A DNA stretch of 43,598 bases, from assembly GCA_913041495.1 (NCBI GenBank), contig CAJWHT010000023.1, positions 1-43,598 of the forward strand, given 5' to 3'. This stretch comes from an uncultured Desulfobacteraceae bacterium (lineage in GTDB: Bacteria > Desulfobacterota > Desulfobacteria > Desulfobacterales > Desulfobacteraceae). Shown here one piece after another: positions 9,803 to 15,772 of the stretch (within the stretch, counting starts at the first letter, position 1; each line of letters begins with the position of its first letter). The notes below the pieces were generated by a model that was not told the origin of the DNA, did no database searches, and saw only the letters and a program-made list of their open reading frames with translations. A program made the position numbers and the translations under genes.

Positions 9803-10295
9803 GGTCGTCTTCCTTATGGTCTGTGAGTTCAAAACTGACGGTGCCGGAAACCAGGGCCCCGCGGCCGCCCCAGACGGTGCGGTCAACAATGACAAATCCC
9901 CGGTCCGTCACCCTCACCCTCAGGGCGTGGTCCATATGGCTCTCGGATGCGGGGGGGCTGGCTTTGACAAAAATCTCGTTCATCCCGGCATGCAACCCGG
10001 TAAGGCCGTCAATACGCAGTTGCTGCCCCCGGGCAAACCTCTCCTGGGAAAAGGGAACGGCGTCCCCGTTCAAGGCCAGGGTCACAGCGGCATCATCCGC
10101 CCCCGTATCCAGGGCAAAGGGGTCCTTTTCCATGGAAAATGTAGGGGTGACTTCCAGCACGAATTCCCCCGCCACCGTTTCCACTGTCCGTGGCTGGGAA
10201 GGCCCCTCCGGCAGGCCCCGGTCCCGCTGCCAGGTATACATCCACATCCCGCCCACCATAATGATCCAAATTAAGAGACTCAGTAAAAAACGCAT
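9792..10295 (-). CDS. Membrane-anchored periplasmic protein of unknown function in metal-ABC operon
   Basis: The protein has 167 residues: one N-terminal membrane helix (LLSLLIWIIMVGGMWMYTW) and a periplasmic beta-rich domain. It ends in an acid/histidine-rich tail (ELTDHKEDDHGQ) that could bind divalent metal. No family was recognised. The gene lies between the binding-protein gene (11 bases away) and the ATPase gene (11-base overlap), so it is almost certainly translated as part of the transporter operon and may hand metal to, or assemble with, the transporter. That role is inference from position and the His/Asp tail. Confidence 0.78.
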   Translation of the reverse strand: MRFLLSLLIWIIMVGGMWMYTWQRDRGLPEGPSQPRTVETVAGEFVLEVTPTFSMEKDPFALDTGADDAAVTLALNGDAVPFSQERFARGQQLRIDGLTGLHAGMNEIFVKASPPASESHMDHALRVRVTDRGFVIVDRTVWGGRGALVSGTVSFELTDHKEDDHGQ

Positions 10296-10306
10296 CCAAT
10301 ACCGCC

Positions 10307-11245
10307 TTATTTTAACGCGTTGACGATGAGCAGGGTGTTTTCCCGCATCATGCCGATATAGGTTTCACCGGCAGATCCTTCCGGTCCCATGGAATCGGAG
10401 TAGAGTTCCCCTCCGATCTTCACGCCGGTTTCCTTGGCGATTTCCCGGATCTGCTTGGGATTGATAGTGGTTTCTACAAAGATGGCAGGGGCACCCGACG
10501 CCTTGATGGATGCCACCACCTTCCGGCGGCGTTCCGGGGTAATACCCGCCCCGACTTCAGCCCCTGTGGACCAGCCCACCGGTGCAATGGACAAAAAATC
10601 GTTGTTTTCGTTGAACTTGTATTCCCGGCAGAAATAGTTGAAGGCGTCGTGGGTGGTAACCAGGATTCGCCGGTGGGTGGGGATCTGGTTGAGCTGTTCC
10701 CGGATCCAGGCATCCAGTACCCGGAGCTGCTGGAGAAAGAGCTTGGCCCTGGCCTGATACAGCCATTTGTTGTCCGGGTCCAACCTGACGATTCCCTTAA
10801 CGATGTTGTTCACATAAACGGCGGCATTGGCCGGAGAAAACCAGGCATGGGGATCGGTGATGGCCTGTCCCTCATTTTCAATTTCAAGGGGCCGGATGCC
10901 GTCGGTAACCGTCACCAACGGCTTTTTGGCATCTTTGGCCAAGGTGGCCATCCAGCTTTTACCTTCCAGATGCAGACCGTTTTCAAAGCAGAGATCGGCC
11001 CCCAGAACGATCTGCACGTCGTTGGGGGTCACATTGTAGGTGTGGGGGTCGGCTCCCGGTGCCAAAATGCTTTTAACGATGACCTGATCTCCTGCAATCT
11101 GCCGGGCAAAGTCTGCGATCTGGGTGGTGGAGGCCACGATGACCGACGTTTTACCGGATGATGCCCCGGCCGGAAGACTGATGCAAAGAGAAAGGACAAG
11201 CAACACCAGGATCTGGCCCGGCACATTCTTGAAAGGGTTTCGCAT
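10307..11245 (-). CDS. Metal ABC transporter substrate-binding protein (TroA/ZnuA-like)
   Basis: The protein has 312 residues, with a signal peptide over about 1-29. Cluster 9 (A-I) binding-protein motifs are clear: DPHTYNVTPNDV (His68), DPHAWFSP (His133), HDAFNYF (His199) and YSDSMGPEG (Asp284). The His-His-His-Asp set is like that of TroA and zinc-type proteins; manganese-type PsaA proteins have Glu at the third position. There is no His-rich loop of the kind seen in many ZnuA proteins. Zinc, iron or manganese all remain possible. A strong Shine-Dalgarno (AAAGGAG) precedes the ATG. This is the first gene of the five-gene minus-strand operon ending at 7327. Confidence 0.92.
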   Translation of the reverse strand: MRNPFKNVPGQILVLLVLSLCISLPAGASSGKTSVIVASTTQIADFARQIAGDQVIVKSILAPGADPHTYNVTPNDVQIVLGADLCFENGLHLEGKSWMATLAKDAKKPLVTVTDGIRPLEIENEGQAITDPHAWFSPANAAVYVNNIVKGIVRLDPDNKWLYQARAKLFLQQLRVLDAWIREQLNQIPTHRRILVTTHDAFNYFCREYKFNENNDFLSIAPVGWSTGAEVGAGITPERRRKVVASIKASGAPAIFVETTINPKQIREIAKETGVKIGGELYSDSMGPEGSAGETYIGMMRENTLLIVNALK

Positions 11246-11279
11246 AGTGTTTCTCCTTTATTATTGAGATATGAGAAAA

Positions 11280-11307
11280 CTAGTAATTCTGTATTCGTAA
11301 GTTTCAA
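11280..11307 (-). promoter_or_regulatory. Candidate sigma-70 promoter of the metal-ABC operon
   Basis: On the minus strand a TTGAAA -35 box (plus positions 11302-11307) is followed after 16 bases by TACTAG (11280-11285), in an AT-rich stretch just upstream of the binding-protein gene. The -10 box is weak. No recognisable Fur, Zur or MntR box was found by eye. Confidence 0.3.
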
Positions 11308-11350
11308 GAAAAAATAATGGTATAACCGATGATCACTTTTTCGTTTCACC

Positions 11351-11878
11351 TCAGCAGCAGGCCAGGAGGTCCTCGATATCCGGGTGTTCCCCGGCGCTGC
11401 GTTCCGCAAAATAGTACAGCAGCTTTTCCTCGGGGGAGATCACCGCAGCCCCGCCGAGCTGAAGGGTATTTCCCTGAACCGCCCCCTGCCTATGCCCGGA
11501 TTTCAGTGCAACAAGCCCCCGGAAAAGGACTCCGGGACGCAGTAGCCCTGAAATGCCGTTGGAAAACCCCAGAAGATCGTAGGCCTTTCGGCCGGGATCG
11601 GTAAAAAGAAGGCCTTTGTAACCGGTTGCCGCTCTAAAGGAGTCAAAATGTCTGGGGGAGCCGCTGCCGATCACCACCAGATTCAGGCCCCGCGCCTCAA
11701 AGGCATTCTGGTGTTGTGCCAGGTCAGCCACCTGCTGACGGCAGAACAGTCAGCCGAAGTGGCGGACAAACACCAGCACGGCGGTCCTGTCCAGCCACAA
11801 GCTGCCAAGGGGAACATCGCCGCCGTTTTCATCCACCACCATGGTCCCGCCCAGTTCATCTATCGGTACATCCTTCAT
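11351..11878 (-). CDS. Peroxiredoxin-like selenoprotein (AhpC/TSA-type thioredoxin fold, UxxC active site; UGA at codon 43)
   Basis: Reading from ATG 11878 (GGGAG six bases upstream) the frame is open except for one TGA at plus positions 11750-11752, codon 43. It sits in FVRHFG-U-LFC-RQQ, where thioredoxin-fold peroxiredoxin-like 2 proteins carry the redox CxxC. Downstream the frame continues with typical family sequence (VADLAQHQNAFE, VVIGSGSP, GLLFTDPGRKAYDLLGF, SPEEKLLYYFAERSAGEHPD) to a stop at 11351, giving 175 residues. A hairpin right after the TGA has SECIS features. The most likely reading is selenocysteine insertion, giving a UxxC redox enzyme of the cytoplasm. A caller treating TGA as stop would report only the downstream 126 codons. 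A pseudogene is the alternative, but conservation on both sides argues against it. Confidence 0.85.
11717..11752 (-). promoter_or_regulatory. Candidate bacterial SECIS element following the UGA codon
   Basis: On the minus strand, six bases after the TGA (11752-11750), TGCC (11743-11740) and GTCAGC (11739-11734) pair with GCTGAC (11728-11723) and GGCA (11720-11717). There is a two-base CT bulge and a five-base apical loop, AGGTG. The loop contains GGU, the feature SelB recognises in the E. coli fdhF SECIS. The loop GG lies 17 bases after the UGA, compared with 18 in fdhF (from memory of that sequence). Confidence 0.72.
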
Positions 11879-11979
11879 ATCGGTCTCCCGTTCCTTAATT
11901 TGCCTTTCCGGCACCCTGATCCGTTTGAAATATTTCTTGTGTCCGGCATGGTATCCCAGAGTGATGATGAAAATAAGTT

Positions 11980-12007
11980 ATCATACCGGAAATCCCGGTT
12001 TAATCAA
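11980..12007 (-). promoter_or_regulatory. Candidate promoter of the selenoprotein gene
   Basis: On the minus strand TTGATT (plus 12002-12007) is followed after 16 bases by TATGAT (11980-11985), a good sigma-70 pattern. It lies just after the end of the GNAT gene and would give a leader of about 95 bases. The spacer contains a short CCGGGATTTCCGG dyad. Confidence 0.5.
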
Positions 12008-12032
12008 GGCAACGAAGGGATGAAAAAAATCT

Positions 12033-12524
12033 TTAGATCCTGATTTCATAAAATTTCGTATCAACGGACATAACGGGAAACGTCCCCGGCAGCGCTGTCT
12101 TATCAATTTCCAAAAACCCGTTTTTTTCGTAAAACCTGTGGGCCGCGAGAAATTTCGATGTCGTCCCCAGAAAGATCCGCCCAAGGTCTTTTTCCCCGGC
12201 CCATGATAAAAGGGTCCGTAACAGGAGACCGGATGTCCCGGTGCCATTGCCCCTGAATCCTTTATCAACAAACATCTTCCGCAGGGCAGCCTTGCCGCCG
12301 CCGATGTCCAGCAGCGCCACGGTGCCGACGATGCGGCCGCCACTTTCCGCCACCCAAAAATTCCCCCGGTTTGCCTGGTAGAATCCCGGAATATCCATCA
12401 AATCGGGCTGATCCGCCGCTGTGATGGGAATATTGAACTCCTCGGTTTGAATCCCCACGATCAAAGGGATCAACTCAACTTCATCCCCCGGTGCGAACGG
12501 TCGGATCTTTATGTCAGGCCTCAT
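12033..12524 (-). CDS. GNAT-family N-acetyltransferase
   Basis: The protein has 163 residues with the GNAT fold order: an N-terminal IRPFAPGDEVELIPL strand-helix, the central strand FWVAESGGRIVGTVALLDI, and the acetyl-CoA loop near residues 85-97 (LRKMFVDKGFRGNGTGTSGLLL, a Q/RxxGxG/A-like R-G-N-G-T-G). The C-terminal motif AAHRFYEKNGF is also present. The acceptor cannot be predicted. ATG at 12524 has AAGGAG upstream; the TTG one codon earlier is less likely. The gene appears monocistronic. Confidence 0.85.
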   Translation of the reverse strand: MRPDIKIRPFAPGDEVELIPLIVGIQTEEFNIPITAADQPDLMDIPGFYQANRGNFWVAESGGRIVGTVALLDIGGGKAALRKMFVDKGFRGNGTGTSGLLLRTLLSWAGEKDLGRIFLGTTSKFLAAHRFYEKNGFLEIDKTALPGTFPVMSVDTKFYEIRI

Positions 12525-12648
12525 CAATTATCTCTCCTTCATGTCCCATATGCAGTCACCCGGTTCCGCCCAAGATCTTTGGCCCCGATATTTCTGGATA
12601 GTGTAATACAGGATCACAGGATCTCAAAAGAAGAATTTCAAACCAAGC

Positions 12649-12677
12649 TTGTTTTACCGGGATACCTGGTGTAATTT
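12649..12677 (+). promoter_or_regulatory. Candidate promoter of the TauE/SafE-family gene
   Basis: TTGTTT (12649-12654), a 17-base spacer and TAATTT (12672-12677) precede the exporter ATG at 12726 by about 50 bases. The match to sigma-70 consensus is moderate and was judged by eye. Confidence 0.35.
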
Positions 12678-12725
12678 GCAGCTTCCGAATTGAACACGGC
12701 GGATGTGAGGGTTGAAAGGAAATCC

Positions 12726-13463
12726 ATGGACTGGGAATTATTGTTTGCAGCGGTTGCCGTTGCCGGCGCCAGCGTCATACGGGGCTACACCGGCTTCGGA
12801 TTCGCCATGGTCTGCGCCCTCTGCCTGGCCCTGGTTTTTCCACCGGCCACAGTCACCCCCGTCATTCTCTGCCTGGATATCCTCGGCAGTCTCTGGCTTT
12901 TCTTAAAGGCGTACCACCTGGTGGACTGGCGGGGATTGTCCGGAATCATTCTGGGGGCGGCAGTGACCCTGCCGCTGGGAACCATGGCCCTGGTCCATGT
13001 GCCGGTGACCCCTGTCCGGATATTTATCTCGCTCATTATCCTTAGTGCCGCCATCGCCCTGCTTGGCCAGAAGACGATGCGGTCGAACACAGGCCCCTGG
13101 GCCACCGCCGCCGTGGGCATGGGCGCCGGTTTTTTATCCGGCCTGGCCGCATTGGGCGGTCCCCCCGTCATCCTGTTCTACTATTCTTCCGACCGCCCGG
13201 TAGACGTATCCAGGGCCTCCATGATCGCCTTTTTCCTGGTGGTGGATATCCTGGCAATCTCCGCCTGCGTTGCCGGGGGGCTGGTGTCCGAAAGGGTCAT
13301 CCAATTGTCACTGTGGATGGCGGTCCCCCTGATCCTGGGCATCTGGCTGGGCAATGCCCTGTTTCAAAAGTTTCGGAATGAAGCGGCCTTCCGGCGGCAG
13401 GTCATTTGGCTGCTGATCGGACTCTCCGTGGTGTCCCTGGGCAAATCCATTATTTGGGGTTAG
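12726..13463 (+). CDS. TauE/SafE-family (TSUP) membrane transporter
   Basis: The protein has 245 residues with about eight hydrophobic segments arranged as two repeats, as in the TauE/SafE/TSUP family. Both halves contain the glycine-rich motif region: ASVIRGYTGFGFAMV in the first and GAGFLSGLAALGGPPVILFY in the second. Family members are proposed to export sulfite, sulfoacetate or related small anions across the inner membrane; the substrate here is unknown. The ATG at 12726 is preceded by AAAGGAA and matches the family N-terminus. An in-frame upstream alternative at 12690 lacks a good ribosome site. Confidence 0.88.
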   Translation: MDWELLFAAVAVAGASVIRGYTGFGFAMVCALCLALVFPPATVTPVILCLDILGSLWLFLKAYHLVDWRGLSGIILGAAVTLPLGTMALVHVPVTPVRIFISLIILSAAIALLGQKTMRSNTGPWATAAVGMGAGFLSGLAALGGPPVILFYYSSDRPVDVSRASMIAFFLVVDILAISACVAGGLVSERVIQLSLWMAVPLILGIWLGNALFQKFRNEAAFRRQVIWLLIGLSVVSLGKSIIWG

Positions 13464-13532
13464 CTTTTCTTGAGCCGCGGGCAGTAAATATGATATGGAT
13501 AACAATTCATCTGACCAATAGTGGAAGACATC

Positions 13533-14630
13533 ATGTCTGAGTATAAACAGGTATTCAATTTAGGCACCTATCTTAAATTTGCGCTGGCAGAATTCACGCA
13601 GATAAAAATATATATCCTGGCCTCGGTGATCGGTTTCATCATCTGTTTCTTCACCGATCATTACAGTACCGTTCCCTTCATTGTTCCCCTGATTGTCCAG
13701 GTGCTTTCCAGGTCCGGTGTCAAATACCGGCAGCGTCATCTCAGCGCCCTGGTGGAACTGCCGGCCCAAACCGAGGCACCGGTATTCATCATGAACCGGA
13801 ACGGGGAGATTCTTTTGTCCGTAGGAAAAACCCAGGATCTTTTCACGGAATACCGGATTACCCGGATTCAACAGTTGATCGGGCCGGGCCTGCTGGCACC
13901 GGTGATAGAGATGGCTGAAAACGGTAAAAGCGGCGATACCCACGCCCCAAGTGTTGAAGCCTTTTCAGATATCACTTTAAAATGGTACGATATCAAGGCC
14001 AAAGCCATGGCCTCCAAAGAAAGCACAGGGAAGATACTGGTCTGGTTCCAGGACATCACCCTGAGGAAAATCTTTGACTTCAGACTCCAGGACCTTGTCC
14101 GCTACTCCGGCACCCTGCTTTATACCCTGGAAAATATCGTGGATTCCGGAGATGCATTTCAAACCCTGTCGGCCTTCCTGCTCAAGGATTACGACGCCGT
14201 ATTCATCACCCGGACAGACGAAGATAAAAATCTGGTGGGGTCCGTGTTCAAAACCACGGATGACCGGGTGGAAACATCCGGTGTTATCATGATTCCCAAA
14301 GAATCATTGGCCCCCATCAACATGTCCCGCAAGAAAGCGGAAATTATCTCGGACGACATTGAGGGATACGACTCCCAGGAGGCGTTTCTGCAGAAAAATC
14401 CCCTGGACCCCCGTGTGCTGGATTTTATCGGGACCCCCATCCGCAACTTCATCACCTACAACGAGGCCGACCTGTCCATCATCGCCTTTAACTTTAAATC
14501 CAAGATCACCGCCTATGAAAAACGGTTCTTTGAATTCCTGGTGAACAATTACCGGACCATGGTGATGCTGGTGGATCTTGAAAAGAAACGAAAAGACCGG
14601 CCGGCCCGTCACATGGGTCAAGATACTTGA
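13533..14630 (+). CDS. Membrane-anchored PAS/GAF-like signalling protein of unknown output
   Basis: The protein has 365 residues from the ATG at 13533 (GGAAG five bases upstream; a GTG at 13521 is also in frame). Two hydrophobic segments (about 26-42 and 44-62) anchor it to the inner membrane. Residues ~75-180 look like a PAS domain (PVFIMNRNGEILLSVGKT to KILVWFQDITLRK). Residues ~190-355 may be a GAF-like sensor region (LEDIVDSGDAFQTLSAF-type helix, then ITYNEADLSIIAFNF and a final helix). No kinase, GGDEF or phosphatase domain follows, so it may act through protein-protein contact. The domain calls are tentative. Confidence 0.78.
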   Translation: MSEYKQVFNLGTYLKFALAEFTQIKIYILASVIGFIICFFTDHYSTVPFIVPLIVQVLSRSGVKYRQRHLSALVELPAQTEAPVFIMNRNGEILLSVGKTQDLFTEYRITRIQQLIGPGLLAPVIEMAENGKSGDTHAPSVEAFSDITLKWYDIKAKAMASKESTGKILVWFQDITLRKIFDFRLQDLVRYSGTLLYTLENIVDSGDAFQTLSAFLLKDYDAVFITRTDEDKNLVGSVFKTTDDRVETSGVIMIPKESLAPINMSRKKAEIISDDIEGYDSQEAFLQKNPLDPRVLDFIGTPIRNFITYNEADLSIIAFNFKSKITAYEKRFFEFLVNNYRTMVMLVDLEKKRKDRPARHMGQDT

Positions 14631-14705
14631 CCTTTTTTCCGGATAATGCAACAACTTCCCCATTAATTACCGGGATGGAAGCCCGTGGTCCGGGCGAATA
14701 TAAAG

Positions 14706-15194
14706 ATGCAAGCGCTGAATCTAAAGTCAATGAACGAACCGACTGAAATGATCACCTGCCCCACCTGCGGCACAAGGATAGCAATATCTGAACCGCCGCC
14801 CGCCCCTCTGCCCGATATCGCGGACAGCCCCCATGACCACCCACTGGAATGGCTGGCCGGCCCGGACCGGGACATGACCTGGTACGAAGCGTGCCAGTGG
14901 ATTGCATCGCTTCAGGACCAGGATCAAAATCACATTGAAAATCAGGGACAGAACCGGAGCTGGCGGATGCCCACGGATCACGAACTTGTAAAAATTTTGC
15001 CACGGATTAACCGGGATCTTTCCACCTCGGGCTGGTGGATCTGGTCAGCGGATCAGGACGGCCCCCTGTCGGCAAGAGGTCTGGATGTCAGACGGGGCGA
15101 AGTCTGCACCGGCGGACGGGAGCTGGGCAGCGGGGCAAGGGTTTATGCCGTCCGCTCAACCCCACCCGATCACAACACCCGTAAAGGAGAATAA
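14706..15194 (+). CDS. Zinc-ribbon protein with a DUF1566/Lcl-like domain
   Basis: The protein has about 162 residues. An N-terminal CPTCGTRI motif resembles half of a zinc ribbon. A proline-rich linker is followed by a DUF1566-like region: DMTWYEACQWIASL, SWRMPTDHELVKILP, then GWWIWSAD and a C-terminal VYAVRS strand. Such domains are common in Desulfobacterota proteins without a defined function. The start is uncertain: a GTG at 14685 and ATGs at 14706 and 14730 are all in frame, and none has a good Shine-Dalgarno. The stop overlaps the ATG of the following TetR gene by one base (TAATG), so the two are translationally coupled. Confidence 0.72.
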   Translation: MQALNLKSMNEPTEMITCPTCGTRIAISEPPPAPLPDIADSPHDHPLEWLAGPDRDMTWYEACQWIASLQDQDQNHIENQGQNRSWRMPTDHELVKILPRINRDLSTSGWWIWSADQDGPLSARGLDVRRGEVCTGGRELGSGARVYAVRSTPPDHNTRKGE

Positions 15195-15763
15195 TGTCAG
15201 CACCCCTAAACAAAAAGGAAGCCAAACGCATCGCCACCCGGAAACGTATTCTGGATACGGCAATCTATCTCTTTGCCCGTCTGGGATACCACAAGACCAC
15301 GATCCAGGATATTGCCTACCACATCGGCATGACCACCGGGGCGGTGTTTCACCACTACAGCTCAAAAACGGACATCCTTGACGAGGTATTGGAGGTGCTG
15401 AACCAGAGCTTTGACCCCTACATCGAATATCTTGAGACCACGGATCACACGGATTACGATGCCATGGTGACCGGAATCAACGAAATTTTCCTTGACCGCT
15501 TCAACCACCAGCCCTCCACCATAATTGCCCTGTCTTCTCTCACCGCAGAGTTCAGCGGGATCCGCGGCCCCATCATCTCCAAATGCCAGGCGATTTACGA
15601 CCGGTTCGTTGATGCCTTTGAAGCCGCTATGGAGAAGTTCGCCCCGGACAAGCGCAACCGGGCCCGGGCCATCTGCTTTATCTCCGGCCTCCAGGGTGTT
15701 GCCCTCCAGGCCCTGCTCCGGGATGGGGAGATGAGCATTGAGGAGTTGCTGGCCGGATTCTGA
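15194..15763 (+). CDS. TetR/AcrR-family transcriptional regulator
   Basis: The protein has 189 residues. The N-terminal helix-turn-helix is canonical: RKRILDTAIYLFARLGYHKT, TIQDIAYHIGMTTGAVFHHY and the SSKTDILDEVLE helix. The rest is the all-helical ligand-binding and dimerisation domain typical of TetR proteins. AAGGAG precedes the ATG, which overlaps the stop of the upstream zinc-ribbon gene. The target is unknown; overlap suggests it may regulate its own two-gene operon. It converges with uvrA, with nine bases between the stops. Confidence 0.92.
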   Translation: MSAPLNKKEAKRIATRKRILDTAIYLFARLGYHKTTIQDIAYHIGMTTGAVFHHYSSKTDILDEVLEVLNQSFDPYIEYLETTDHTDYDAMVTGINEIFLDRFNHQPSTIIALSSLTAEFSGIRGPIISKCQAIYDRFVDAFEAAMEKFAPDKRNRARAICFISGLQGVALQALLRDGEMSIEELLAGF

Positions 15764-15772
15764 TCCCGATGC

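Noticed and set aside
11875-11949. 24-codon minus-strand frame overlapping the selenoprotein start in ATGA
   Set aside because: No Shine-Dalgarno and no conserved features; it could be a leader peptide but there is no support beyond the overlap.
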